64,000 bases of DNA from Actinomycetota bacterium (GCA_020636905.1 JACJWX010000005.1:1-64000); one strand, 5' to 3'; shown: positions 41,182 through 50,017, counted from the first letter of the stretch. Notes: generated from the sequence alone by a model not told the origin. Made by a program: numbers and translations.

Positions 41182-42279
41182 TCAGGCGGGTCCGGCGGCG
41201 CCCCGGGCCATGGCGAGCGCCGCGTGGGTACCGGCCACGAGGTCGGCCACGATGAGGTCGGCCGGGCAGGGCGCCGGCGCCAGACCGGCCGCCTGGCCCG
41301 CCAGCATCGGCAACAGGTCCGCGCGCCCCTGTTCCGCGGCCGCGCGCCGGATGTCCGCCAGGTGGGCCCCCTGGTCTCCCCATCCGAGTGTGCCGACATC
41401 GGCCGTGGCCAGCGCGTCGACGATGCGATTGCGGATCCAGCGAGCCGGCCGCCCCGTCACCGCATCGGTCACGATCGTGTCCTCGGGCTGGAGCCCGCGG
41501 AGCGCCTCGCGGTGAATCGGGGCCACGCCGCTCTCCAGCGCCGGCAGGAACACGGTGCCCAGTGAGACACCGACGGCACCCACGAGCATGGCCGCGGCGA
41601 TGCCACGTCCGTCGGCGATCCCGCCGCTGGCGATGATCGGGAGTTTGCCGTCCAGGGCGTCGCGCATCTGCGGCACGAGCGCCAGGGTCCCGGTCTCGGC
41701 CGCCATGGCGGCGTCTCGTCCGAAGGTGCTCCGGTGCCCCCCGGACTCGGCTCCCTGGGCGATGACGGCGTCCACGCCGGCGTCCCGGGCGAGCCGTCCC
41801 CCCTCGACCGTCGTCGTCATGGCGATGACCGGGACTGCGGCGGCGCGGCACATGGCCAGGATCGGGGTCGGGTCGTGCCAGGTGGTCACCGCCCGAGCGC
41901 CTCCGGCGAGTGCGGCCTCGACCAAATCGTGCGGCGGATCCGGCACGGGCGGTCGCGCCGGTTCCCGGGGCAGTCCGAGCTCGGCCCGGAACGGCGCCAG
42001 CACTTCGACCATCCGTTCGAAGGTCCCCGTGGCGGGAGTGGTCGGCGCGAGCTGGACGTTGACCCCGATGGGCGCGCCGTTGGCGTGGGATTGGGCCTCG
42101 GCCGTCGCGGCTTCGACGGCCCCGACGGTGGTGCCCGTCACGCCGAGCACGCCGAAGGCACCCGCCCGGGACACGGCGCCGACGAGCTCCGGCGTGTTGG
42201 GTCCCCCCGCCATCCCGGCGAGCATGATCGGGTAGCGCACCGACAGGAGTTCGCACAGGACGGTTCGGATCACGGTCAT
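41182..42279 (-). CDS. Nitronate monooxygenase family FMN enzyme
   Basis: A 365-residue TIM-barrel flavoprotein of the 2-nitropropane dioxygenase/nitronate monooxygenase family, which oxidises toxic nitronates. It has YPIMLAGMAGG at the start, VIAQGAESGGHRS as the FMN-phosphate and active-site region, and LPIIASGGIADGRG. Related FabK-like enoyl reductases share the fold, so the reaction is not certain. I use ATG 42279 rather than 42300 because TAGGCT ends 7 bases before it. Confidence 0.87.
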   Translation of the reverse strand: MTVIRTVLCELLSVRYPIMLAGMAGGPNTPELVGAVSRAGAFGVLGVTGTTVGAVEAATAEAQSHANGAPIGVNVQLAPTTPATGTFERMVEVLAPFRAELGLPREPARPPVPDPPHDLVEAALAGGARAVTTWHDPTPILAMCRAAAVPVIAMTTTVEGGRLARDAGVDAVIAQGAESGGHRSTFGRDAAMAAETGTLALVPQMRDALDGKLPIIASGGIADGRGIAAAMLVGAVGVSLGTVFLPALESGVAPIHREALRGLQPEDTIVTDAVTGRPARWIRNRIVDALATADVGTLGWGDQGAHLADIRRAAAEQGRADLLPMLAGQAAGLAPAPCPADLIVADLVAGTHAALAMARGAAGPA

Positions 42280-42286
42280 GCGTCGC

Positions 42287-42292
42287 AGCCTA
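42287..42292 (-). promoter_or_regulatory. Putative leaderless -10 element of the nitronate monooxygenase gene
   Basis: TAGGCT on the minus strand lies 7 bases before the ATG at 42279. Confidence 0.45.
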
Positions 42293-42318
42293 CCCGGCAT
42301 GCGAATTGCCGCGTCGCG

Positions 42319-42897
42319 TCAGTTCAGGCTGGGATCGGCGGGCATGCGCGCGAACAGGCGGAAACGTCCGCCCTTCCGGTCGAGCGCGATCCGCCAGAGC
42401 GCACCCGGTTCGTGGTGGAAGATGTCCTCGGCGCGAGGAGCCACGTCGATCCACGCCCCTTCCGCGATCTCGGACTCGAGCTGGCCGGCACCCCATCCGG
42501 CGTAGCCCCCGAACGCGCGGGCCATGTGGACGGCCGCCCGGAGCGCCGCCGGATCACCGTCGGGGTCCACCACGCCGACGTCACCAACGATCAGGGACGC
42601 CGCCTCCTTGGGATCGCGGAACTCGGCAAGCAGGATGACGGCCTCCGGCTGCACGGGGCCCCCCTGGAAGACCACGTCCTCGGATCCGCAGAGATCGCTG
42701 AGGGGATCCGGAAGGGCATCCGAGACGAGCACCTCGAGGGGACGGTTCAGCACCAGGCCCAGCGCGCCCTCGTCGTTGTGCTCCAGCATGATGAGCACGC
42801 TCCGCTGGAAGTTCGGATCGAGCAGCGTGGGTGACGCCACCAGAAGGCGCCCCTGCCTGCTGGCGGGCGCGTCGGGGTCGTGTGCCGGGCCGGTCAC
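42319..42897 (-). CDS. YqgE/AlgH family protein
   Basis: A 192-residue member of the DUF179 family. It has the diagnostic GRLLVASPTLLDPNFQRSVL, LGLVLNRPLEV, FQGGPVQPEAVILL and FGGYAGWGAGQLE. The family's role is poorly defined; it has been linked to transcription control and stress. The stop of the preceding small gene overlaps its ATG by four bases, so they are coupled. Confidence 0.92.
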   Translation of the reverse strand: MTGPAHDPDAPASRQGRLLVASPTLLDPNFQRSVLIMLEHNDEGALGLVLNRPLEVLVSDALPDPLSDLCGSEDVVFQGGPVQPEAVILLAEFRDPKEAASLIVGDVGVVDPDGDPAALRAAVHMARAFGGYAGWGAGQLESEIAEGAWIDVAPRAEDIFHHEPGALWRIALDRKGGRFRLFARMPADPSLN

Positions 42898-43271
42898 TGC
42901 TGGGCGCTCTCCTGCGAGAAGATCTCCCGCAGGAACGACGCGTGTTCGTCCAGGTCGTCGCGGTCGTGTGCCTGGGCGGCGTCACACAGCCCCTGGAAAG
43001 CGACGGCCGCCACGGGATGGAGCTGCCGCCGGATCTCGGTGAAGTAGTCCGCGAGGTGCGCGGCCTGGGTGCGGGCGTCGGACCAGTGGCCACCGTCCGC
43101 CAGCTCTGACACCAGCGAGAGCCCGCAGTCGACGAGCGCTGCGTACGACGGGGGCGCCGTGTCCGGCACGACGACGCCCCCGCAGAGTGCACTCACCTCA
43201 GACAGCCAATCGGGCCGCCGCAGCGTGGCGACCTGGCCGGCCAGCCGCGGAGCCGCGGCCGGACGAGGCAA
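42894..43271 (-). CDS. Hypothetical protein coupled to YqgE
   Basis: A 125-residue, mainly helical protein with three Cys residues (SALCGG, VDCGLS, GLCDAA) and the acidic tail HASFLREIFSQE. No family is recognised. The start is a TTG one base after the stop of the small membrane gene; no better start exists in the frame. It overlaps yqgE by ATGA, so the three genes look like one unit. Confidence 0.6.
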   Translation of the reverse strand: MPRPAAAPRLAGQVATLRRPDWLSEVSALCGGVVVPDTAPPSYAALVDCGLSLVSELADGGHWSDARTQAAHLADYFTEIRRQLHPVAAVAFQGLCDAAQAHDRDDLDEHASFLREIFSQESAQQ

Positions 43272-43272
43272 A

Positions 43273-43530
43273 TCAGGCTTCGAGTTTGGCGAGACGGCGC
43301 CGTTCCCGGGCCGTGTTCATGATTGCGCCAAGCACGACCAGGACGACGGCCAGCAGGAGGCCGCTCCAGAAGACCGGCATGTGACCGGCAAGCCGCTCTT
43401 CCGGACCGAGGTCACGGATGCCCCAGCCGGTGCAGAACCACACGGTTGCCAGGACCAGCACGGTTCCAGCCGCCCGGAACGGCCAGGTGATCGGAAGCAT
43501 TTCGTGTTCGCCGTGGTGCGACGAGGCCAT
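43273..43530 (-). CDS. Small two-helix membrane protein
   Basis: An 85-residue protein with two membrane helices (around FRAAGTVLVLATVWFCTG and VFWSGLLLAVVLVVLGAIM) and a basic C-terminal tail (RERRRLAKLEA). The ATG at 43530 follows AAGGAA at good spacing. It begins the leftward unit with the two downstream genes. No function is known. Confidence 0.65.
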   Translation of the reverse strand: MASSHHGEHEMLPITWPFRAAGTVLVLATVWFCTGWGIRDLGPEERLAGHMPVFWSGLLLAVVLVVLGAIMNTARERRRLAKLEA

Positions 43531-43669
43531 TCGGTTCCTTTCGTACGAGTACCGCGCCACCGTACCATGCCTCCCCGATGCTCCCGGCCTCAGGGACGGC
43601 GCTTTTTGCGCACAGGGACTCCCCACCCACCCACACCGGGACGGAGGACCCGGAATCTCGGGGATGGCA

Positions 43670-44350
43670 TCAGCCGTCGGTCGGCGGTCCGCCCTCGGGC
43701 GAGCGCCGGACACGGCCCGCGATGCGCCGCTCTTCGGCGACCACCGCGAACTCGCCGGGCACCGACCGGTAGAGGCGTGCCGGACGGCCCGGGCTCGTGC
43801 GGCGCTCGCGACCGACGTCCTCGACGATCCCGGCATTCAGGACGTCTCGCCGGAAGTTCCTGGTGTCGAGCGTTGTGCCCAGCACGGCTTCGTAGACGCT
43901 CTGGAGCTCTCCGAGGGTGAACGTCTCGGGGAGCACCTGGACCGCGATCGGGGCGTACGCCGTCTTGGCCCGCAGACGGGTCACCGCGTAGCCCAGCGCA
44001 CACCGGTGCGGGTCTGGCATCGCGGGAAGATCGCCCAGGGGGAACCAGCGCACCTCCACGACCTCCGCGCCGGGCACGAGGGGATGGCGATCGGCGGCGA
44101 TGAGGGCCAGATAGTCGATCGAGACGCCCCGGCCCTGATCGCGATCGAAGGTGTAGAGCTGTTCCAGGCTGATGTCCCGCACCCCGGTCTGCTCGGCCAG
44201 GATCTCCACGGCCGCGGCCTCGACCTGGCGTGGTGGCGTGGCCGACCCGCCGGGCAGCGCCCACTCGTTCCCGGGGTAGCGCACCAGGAGCACGTCGAGC
44301 GCCTGGTCTCGAACGGTCATCACGACCAGCTCGACCCGCACCGCCTTCAT
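43670..44350 (-). CDS. NrtR-like regulator: degenerate Nudix domain plus winged helix
   Basis: A 226-residue protein. Residues 1-130 are a Nudix fold; the Nudix box reads GSATPPRQVEAA then AVEILAEQTGV. Aligned with G-x5-E-x7-R-E-x2-E-E-x-G, the first Glu is Arg, the REx2EE part is E-I-L-A-E-Q, and most catalytic glutamates are gone. The C-terminal 80 residues (FTLGELQSVYEAVLGTTLD, NFRRDVL) form the winged helix of NrtR, the ADP-ribose-sensing repressor of NAD metabolism. It is therefore probably a sensor without hydrolase activity. It shares one base with the upstream metallo-beta-lactamase gene stop (TGATG). No NAD genes are nearby. Confidence 0.82.
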   Translation of the reverse strand: MKAVRVELVVMTVRDQALDVLLVRYPGNEWALPGGSATPPRQVEAAAVEILAEQTGVRDISLEQLYTFDRDQGRGVSIDYLALIAADRHPLVPGAEVVEVRWFPLGDLPAMPDPHRCALGYAVTRLRAKTAYAPIAVQVLPETFTLGELQSVYEAVLGTTLDTRNFRRDVLNAGIVEDVGRERRTSPGRPARLYRSVPGEFAVVAEERRIAGRVRRSPEGGPPTDG

Positions 44351-45261
44351 CAGCTGTCGTCGCTGGCCGTGGTTCGCTCCGCCCAGGCCGAGAGGCCTCC
44401 GATGTTGTCGTCGTACCAGCGCAGGTACTCCCACTCGGCCAGGGCCGCCGCGTCACCCACCGTCTCCGCCAGCGGCAGCCGGCGCATCACCTCGCGCGCG
44501 ATGCCCTCGGAGCCATCGGCGACCCAGCCGGCGAGCGCCGCCTCGGCGAGCGCTTCGAGCTGCCGGTCGGCGAGATCGAGGGCCGCGGCCGCGTCGGCGA
44601 CGGGACCGAAGTGCGCCGTGCTCGCGAAGACCGGCGCACGTTCGGCCAGTTTCGCGATGCTCTCCCGCCCCGCGTGTGGATCCGCGTCGCTGGGCGGGGT
44701 GTTCGGGTACAGGCCTCCCGCGCCGAAGTGGGTGCCGAGTGCGTCACCCGCGAAGAGGGTCCCGGTCGCGTGCTCCAGCACGGACATGTGGTGCCGGGCG
44801 TGTCCGGGAGTGGTGAGCATCTCCAGCCGGAATCCGTTGCCCAGATCGATCTCGTGACGATCGGCGGCGGGGACGATGCGGGACTCGTCGGTGGGCGCGA
44901 GCCCGCCATACATGGACGCGTGCTCCCCGTAGACGGCATGCGAGGCCGTGACGAGCCGTTCCGGCTCGGCGATGTGCCGCGCCGCGCGGTCGAAGACGAC
45001 GATCCGGGCGTCAGGGAACGCGTCCGCGAGGGCGCCCGCTGCCCCGCAATGGTCCAGATGGATGTGGGTCAGGACGATCCAGGCGAGATCGGCGCTCCCG
45101 ATCCCCATCCGGTGCAGCTCGCCGATGACGTGTGCCGCCGAGGTCTCGGCTCCGGGATCGATGATCGCGGGGGTCCGCCCCGCCACGACGTGGGCGGCGG
45201 TTCGGCCCGGGACGCCGCCGAGCATGGTGTCGATCACGGTGATGCCTGCTGGGAGACTCAT
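44350..45261 (-). CDS. Metallo-beta-lactamase-fold hydrolase
   Basis: A 303-residue metallohydrolase. The zinc motif H-x-H-x-D-H is in LTHIHLDHCG. Later ligands lie in TPGHARHHMS, FAGDALGTHF and ASTAHFGP. The C-terminal helical extension is typical of glyoxalase II-like or lactonase-like enzymes, but the substrate is unknown. It is coupled to the NrtR-like gene downstream, which may regulate it. It is divergent from rpiA with 29 bases between, so promoters overlap. Confidence 0.82.
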   Translation of the reverse strand: MSLPAGITVIDTMLGGVPGRTAAHVVAGRTPAIIDPGAETSAAHVIGELHRMGIGSADLAWIVLTHIHLDHCGAAGALADAFPDARIVVFDRAARHIAEPERLVTASHAVYGEHASMYGGLAPTDESRIVPAADRHEIDLGNGFRLEMLTTPGHARHHMSVLEHATGTLFAGDALGTHFGAGGLYPNTPPSDADPHAGRESIAKLAERAPVFASTAHFGPVADAAAALDLADRQLEALAEAALAGWVADGSEGIAREVMRRLPLAETVGDAAALAEWEYLRWYDDNIGGLSAWAERTTASDDS

Positions 45262-45278
45262 GCGGCCGCAGTCTCGCA

Positions 45279-45284
45279 TAGCCT
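45279..45284 (+). promoter_or_regulatory. Putative leaderless -10 element of rpiA
   Basis: TAGCCT lies 6 bases before the GTG at 45291. It overlaps a TATGCG hexamer facing the divergent hydrolase gene. Confidence 0.45.
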
Positions 45285-45290
45285 GTAGTC

Positions 45291-45977
45291 GTGAGCGAGA
45301 CCGCGAATCGTGAGACGGCGTGGGCGGCGGCGGGCGCCGCGGCGGCCGCGCTGGTCCCCGACCGGGGCTCGGTGGGCCTCGGAACCGGTCGGGCCGCCGC
45401 CGCGGGCGTGCGCGCGCTGGGTGCCCGCGTCGCCGCCGGGCTCCACTGCCGGGCGGTCGCCACGTCGGTGTCCACGACGTCACTCGCGCGCGAACTCGAC
45501 ATCCCCGTCACGCGCCTCCGCGACCAGCTGGACGTGGCCTTCGACGGTGCCGACATCGTGCTGCCGTCCGGCCTCGCGGTGAAGGGCGGCGGCGGCGCGA
45601 TGGTCCGAGAGCGGCTCGTCGCCGACCGCTCACGGCGTTTCATCGTGCTGGTGGATGCCCCGAAGGTCGGCTCGTCCCTCGACGAGTGGGGCTACCTGCC
45701 GACCGCCGCGGTGGCGTTCGCCGCCCACCTCGTCATGGACCGGCTCTCCGATCTCAGTCCGTCCCGCCGACCGGGGCGCTCGGATGACGGCCTCGCCATC
45801 ATCGACGTCCATCCCCCGGCCGGCGCGGATTGGACGGCGATCGACGCCCGCGTTCGCGCCACGCCGGGCATCGTCGACACCGGATTGTTCGAGCTCGATC
45901 CCGGAAACGTGTTCGTCGGCGCGCCGGACGGGTCGGTTCGCACGCTGGCGGGTGACGCCGTTCGGGGTCCGGAGTGA
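45291..45977 (+). CDS. rpiA: Ribose-5-phosphate isomerase A
   Basis: A 228-residue RpiA, which interconverts ribose 5-phosphate and ribulose 5-phosphate in the pentose phosphate pathway. It has the phosphate loop VGLGTGRAAA, ATSVSTTSLARELDIPV, FDGADIV (usually DGADE) and the catalytic VKGGGGAMVRERLVA. The loss of the Glu in DGADE is a mild departure. The GTG start has a leaderless element. The stop overlaps the murT start (GTGA), making it the first gene of a five-gene coupled operon. Confidence 0.85.
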   Translation: MSETANRETAWAAAGAAAAALVPDRGSVGLGTGRAAAAGVRALGARVAAGLHCRAVATSVSTTSLARELDIPVTRLRDQLDVAFDGADIVLPSGLAVKGGGGAMVRERLVADRSRRFIVLVDAPKVGSSLDEWGYLPTAAVAFAAHLVMDRLSDLSPSRRPGRSDDGLAIIDVHPPAGADWTAIDARVRATPGIVDTGLFELDPGNVFVGAPDGSVRTLAGDAVRGPE

Positions 45978-47350
45978 CCCTCGCCGCCTCGGTGGCGATC
46001 GCGCGCGGCTTGGGCTGGCTGTCGCGCCGCAGCGGGCGCGGCGGTGGCACCAGCGCGCCCGGCAAGGTGCTGCTGCGCCTGCATCCGAGCGCCATCCAGC
46101 TCCTCTCCGAACGGCTTCCGGAGGGCACCCTGGTGGTGTCCGCCACCAACGGCAAGACCACCACCGCCCGCCTCATCGGCGCGGTGGTGGCGGCGCAGGG
46201 CTGGCCCGCCATCCAGAACTTCGCGGGGGCCAACCTGCTGTCCGGAATCGCCACGGCGCTGATTCCCGACGCCGGCACCCGGCAGGCGCCCGAGATTGGG
46301 ATCTTCGAGGTCGACGAGCTCGCGCTGCCCGAGGTGGCCGCGAGGTTGCGACCGCGGGTCATGGTGCTCATGAACCTGTTCCGCGACCAGCTCGACCGCT
46401 CCGGTGAGCTCGAACGGATCGCCGAGCGGTGGAGTGCCATGATCGCCGGCCTGCCGGCGGACACCCGGTTGGTGGCGAACGCCGACGACCCGTCGATCGC
46501 CGCTCTTGCCGGAGACCGTCCCGGCACCATCTGGTTCGGGATCGACGATCCACGGATGGCGCTTGCCGAGGTGCCCCACGCCGCCGACGCGACCCGGTGC
46601 CGCCGGTGCCACACGCCGCTCCGCTACGGACGCGTCGTCCTTGGCCACATGGGCGACTGGGAGTGTCCCGGGTGCGGATGGTCTCGGCCTGACCGCGACG
46701 TCGGGGTCACCGAGGCGACCCTGGACGGGACCAGCGGGGTGAGTCTGGAGATCAGCACGCCCGAGGGGGTCGTGCACGCCGAACTGGCGGTTCCCGGGGT
46801 CCACAACGTGTACAACGCCGCCGCCGCGCTGGGCGCGGCCGTGGCCCTCGGAATCCCGGCCGGACGCGCTGCCGCGGCGCTGGCTGCCGCCGACGCCGCC
46901 TTCGGCCGCGCCGAGCGTGTGCGTGTCGGGTCTCACGACCTGCTGATCCTGCTTGCCAAGAACCCCGCCGGCGCCAACACCACGGTTCACACCGTCATGC
47001 TCGATCCCGAACCGCTCCACCTGCTGGTGGCGCTCAATGACCAGACCGCCGATGGTCACGACGTGTCCTGGATCTGGGATGCCGACTACGAGCCGCTGCT
47101 GGAACGCCTGGCCGGGGTCGTCTGCACGGGTGACCGGGCGTACGACATGGCGCTCCGCTTCGCCTACGCGGGGTGTCCCCGCGACCGCATCACGGTGATC
47201 CCGGACGTCAGCGCCGCGCTGGACCACGCACTCGCGGACCTCCCCGAAGGCCGCACCCTCTACGCCCTGCCCACGTACACGGCGATGCTGCGGCTGCGGC
47301 AGGTCCTCGTCCAGCGCGGTGCCGCGCAGGAGTTCTGGCGTGATCGGTGA
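45974..47350 (+). CDS. murT: Lipid II isoglutaminyl synthase, Mur ligase subunit MurT
   Basis: A 458-residue Mur-ligase-like protein. It has the ATP loop SATNGKTTT, the family's structural zinc ribbon (CRRCH and CPGCG around residues 210-240) and the C-terminal DUF1727 domain with LLAKNPAGANTT. MurT works with GatD to amidate D-Glu of lipid II stem peptides, giving D-isoglutamine, on the cytoplasmic side. The GTG start overlaps the rpiA stop. Its 3' end overlaps the methyltransferase gene by 11 bases; gatD follows that gene. Confidence 0.93.
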   Translation: MTLAASVAIARGLGWLSRRSGRGGGTSAPGKVLLRLHPSAIQLLSERLPEGTLVVSATNGKTTTARLIGAVVAAQGWPAIQNFAGANLLSGIATALIPDAGTRQAPEIGIFEVDELALPEVAARLRPRVMVLMNLFRDQLDRSGELERIAERWSAMIAGLPADTRLVANADDPSIAALAGDRPGTIWFGIDDPRMALAEVPHAADATRCRRCHTPLRYGRVVLGHMGDWECPGCGWSRPDRDVGVTEATLDGTSGVSLEISTPEGVVHAELAVPGVHNVYNAAAALGAAVALGIPAGRAAAALAAADAAFGRAERVRVGSHDLLILLAKNPAGANTTVHTVMLDPEPLHLLVALNDQTADGHDVSWIWDADYEPLLERLAGVVCTGDRAYDMALRFAYAGCPRDRITVIPDVSAALDHALADLPEGRTLYALPTYTAMLRLRQVLVQRGAAQEFWRDR

Positions 47351-48110
47351 CCCGGTCTACGCCCGGCGCTTTGCCGCCGACCACGCGCACGTCGTGGGTG
47401 ATCTGCCCCTGTGGCGGGCCCTCGCGGCGGCGCACGGGGGTCCCGTCCTCGACCTCGGCGCCGCGGTCGGCCGTGTGGCGATCCCGCTGGCCGAGGACGG
47501 CCACGAAGTGTGGGCGCTCGACGGCGACCCAAACATGCTGGCCGAGCTGGCCCAGCGTGCGGCCATCGCACCCGAGGTCGCCGGTCGAATCCGGACCATC
47601 CCGGCGGACATCCGCGACTTCGATCTGGGCGTGCGGTTCCCGCTGGCCATCTGCGCCATGAACACGCTCCAGGTGCTCCTCGACGTCGACGACCAGCTCG
47701 CCTGCCTGCGGGCGGTGGCCGCCCACCTGGCCCCGGGCGGCGCGTTCTGGTTCGACGTGGCGATGCCGGACGTGGGAGAGATCGCGGCGTCGCTCGGCCT
47801 GATCCGCGACGAAGGCAGGAACGTCGATGCCGAAACCGGTATGACCCGCTGGCACCGGAGCTGGTTTCGGGGATACGACGCAATCGACGGGACCGCCGAA
47901 TACACCCACGAGGTCCAGGACGTGGCGCCCGACGGCACGCTCACCATCCATCGCCAGGACCACACCGTGCACCTGTACCAGCCGCCGGAACTGCTCCACC
48001 TGCTCGCCAGGGCGGGCCTGCGCGTGGTCGATCGGTTCGGAGACTTCCAGCGCACGCCCCTCGACCTCGGCGCGTCGCACCAGGTCGTCTGCTGCGAGGT
48101 GGACGCCTGA
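47340..48110 (+). CDS. SAM-dependent methyltransferase inserted between murT and gatD
   Basis: A 256-residue class I methyltransferase. Motif I is VLDLGAAVGRVA, the acidic motif II residue is in WALDGDPNM, and a later LAPGGAFWFDVAMPD is typical. The GTG at 47340 lies inside the end of murT, with GCAGGAG upstream. Its stop shares one base with the gatD start (TGATG). It therefore sits inside the lipid II amidation operon. The substrate is unknown; a peptidoglycan precursor or a cofactor is a reasonable guess from context only. Confidence 0.85.
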   Translation: MIGDPVYARRFAADHAHVVGDLPLWRALAAAHGGPVLDLGAAVGRVAIPLAEDGHEVWALDGDPNMLAELAQRAAIAPEVAGRIRTIPADIRDFDLGVRFPLAICAMNTLQVLLDVDDQLACLRAVAAHLAPGGAFWFDVAMPDVGEIAASLGLIRDEGRNVDAETGMTRWHRSWFRGYDAIDGTAEYTHEVQDVAPDGTLTIHRQDHTVHLYQPPELLHLLARAGLRVVDRFGDFQRTPLDLGASHQVVCCEVDA

Positions 48111-48847
48111 TGGCGACGGTCGAGATCTGCCACCTCTACCCCCGCGAACTCAACATCTACGCCGACCGCGGCAATCTGGCGGTGTTCGCCCATCGGCTGG
48201 CCGCGCGCGGCCATCGCCTGCGGATCGTCGAGGTCGAGCCCGGCGACCAGCTTCCCACGGGGGCGCACCTCTACTATCTGGGCGGCGGCCAGGACCGCGA
48301 TCAGCTCATGGTGGCCGACGATCTGCGCGGAACGAAGGGGCAGCGGCTGCGCGAGGTCGTGAACGGCGGCGCAGTGATGCTCGCGGTGTGCGGCGGCTTC
48401 CAGCTCGCCGGCCACGGATACACGGCCGTCGACGGCACCCGGATGGACGGCGTCGGCGTCCTCGACGCGGACACGATCGGCGGGCCCACCCGCCTCATCG
48501 GCAACATCGCGATCGAGGCCGAGCTCGAGGGCGAACGCGGCCGGATCGTCGGTTTCGAGAACCACGCGGGGCGCACCACGCTCGGCACGGGGTCCGTCCC
48601 GCTCGGTCGCGTCATCACGGGGTTCGGGAACGACGGCGCCTCGGGCTTCGAGGGTGCCGTGACCCGGCGGGCCATCGGGACCTACCTGCACGGCCCGCTG
48701 CTCCCCAAGAACCCCTGGCTGGCGGACCGCCTGCTCGAGTGGGCGCTGGAGGCCGCTGGGACGCCGGTTTCACTCGACCCGCTCGACGATGCACTGGAGA
48801 TCGCCGCCCAGCGGGTGGCGCTGCGACGCATGGGGCTCACCGCGTGA
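48110..48847 (+). CDS. gatD: Lipid II isoglutaminyl synthase, glutaminase subunit GatD
   Basis: A 245-residue class I glutamine amidotransferase of the CobB/CobQ type. The nucleophile Cys is in MLAVCGGFQLAG and the catalytic His in GTYLHGPLLPKNP. It releases ammonia from glutamine for MurT. Family-specific stretches include LYPRELNIYADRGN and YYLGGGQDRDQ. The ATG shares a base with the methyltransferase stop and its own stop overlaps the aminotransferase start. Confidence 0.93.
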   Translation: MATVEICHLYPRELNIYADRGNLAVFAHRLAARGHRLRIVEVEPGDQLPTGAHLYYLGGGQDRDQLMVADDLRGTKGQRLREVVNGGAVMLAVCGGFQLAGHGYTAVDGTRMDGVGVLDADTIGGPTRLIGNIAIEAELEGERGRIVGFENHAGRTTLGTGSVPLGRVITGFGNDGASGFEGAVTRRAIGTYLHGPLLPKNPWLADRLLEWALEAAGTPVSLDPLDDALEIAAQRVALRRMGLTA

Positions 48848-50016
48848 GCGTCTGGCGGCAGGCGCCCCGAACCGAGGGCATGAATCCCTCGATCATCCGC
48901 GAGATCCTGAAACTCACCGAGCGTCCGGGGGTGCACAGCCTGGCCGGCGGCCTGCCCTCCCCGGACGCCTTCCCCATTCCCGAGATCCGCGAGGCCACCG
49001 AGCGCGTGCTCGCCGGGGCGCCGCGCGAGGCGCTGCAGTACGCGTCCAGCGAGGGCTACGGTCCCCTCCGCGAGTGGATCGCCGAGCACCGGACCGCGCT
49101 CGGCCACCCCGTGGACCCTGACCAGGTGCTCATCACGACCGGGTCCCAGCAGGGGCTCGACCTCGTGGGCAAGATCCTCATCGACACGGGCACGCGGGTC
49201 GGCGTGGAGACCCCGACGTACCTGGGGGCGCTCCAGGCGTTCACGCCGTTCGGCCCGGAGTACGTGAGCCTGCCCAGTGACGATGACGGCATCGATCCGA
49301 GGGCGCTCCTGAAGATCGGCGACGCGCCGAGCTTCGCCTACGTCATCCCCAACTTCCAGAATCCCAGCGGGTGGTTGATGCCCGACGGGCGTCGAGCCGA
49401 TCTCGTCTCGGTGGCGCGCGCCATCGGGATGCCGCTCGTCGAAGACGATCCGTACGGCGAGATCTGGTTCGACCGGCCACCCCCGGCGAGCCTCGCGTCG
49501 CGCTGGCCCGAGGGCGTGCTGGCGCTCGGTTCGTTCAGCAAGGTGCTGACGCCGGGGTTTCGCGTCGGCTACGTGATCGCGCCCCCGGAGTTGTTCCCGA
49601 AGCTCCTTCAGGCCAAGCAGGCGGCCGATCTCCACACCCCCACCTTCACGCAGCGGATCGTCTTCGAGGTACTCCGGGACGGCTTGCTCGACCACCACCT
49701 TCCGGCGGTCCGGGAGCGGTATGCCCGAGGACGGGATGCGATGGAGGCGGCGCTCACGGCGCACATGCCCGAGGGGAGCCACTGGCACCGCCCGGACGGC
49801 GGCATGTTCTTCTGGGTGCGACTCCCGGAGGGGTTCGACGCGATGCACCTGCTCGGACGCGCGGTCGACTTCGGCGTGGCGTTCGTGCCCGGCGAGGCCT
49901 TCTACGCCGGCGAGCCGGACCGCCGCACCCTGCGGCTCTCCTTCGTGACCCTGCCCCCGGAGACGATCGCGGAGGCGGTTGCGCTCCTCGGCCAGGTGAT
50001 CCGCGACGACGGCTAG
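48844..50016 (+). CDS. PLP-dependent aminotransferase, 2-aminoadipate (LysN/MocR-core) type
   Basis: A 390-residue class I/II aminotransferase. It opens with the family's SIIREILKLTERPGVHSLAGG and has LITTGSQQGLDLVGK, PNFQNPSGW and the PLP lysine in GSFSKVLTPGFRVGY. Relatives act on 2-aminoadipate, aromatic or branched amino acids. It lacks the GntR DNA-binding domain of MocR proteins. The GTG start overlaps gatD (GTGA). Why it shares the murT/gatD operon is unclear. A large palindrome follows 2 bases after the stop. Confidence 0.87.
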   Translation: MSVWRQAPRTEGMNPSIIREILKLTERPGVHSLAGGLPSPDAFPIPEIREATERVLAGAPREALQYASSEGYGPLREWIAEHRTALGHPVDPDQVLITTGSQQGLDLVGKILIDTGTRVGVETPTYLGALQAFTPFGPEYVSLPSDDDGIDPRALLKIGDAPSFAYVIPNFQNPSGWLMPDGRRADLVSVARAIGMPLVEDDPYGEIWFDRPPPASLASRWPEGVLALGSFSKVLTPGFRVGYVIAPPELFPKLLQAKQAADLHTPTFTQRIVFEVLRDGLLDHHLPAVRERYARGRDAMEAALTAHMPEGSHWHRPDGGMFFWVRLPEGFDAMHLLGRAVDFGVAFVPGEAFYAGEPDRRTLRLSFVTLPPETIAEAVALLGQVIRDDG

Positions 50017-50017
50017 A

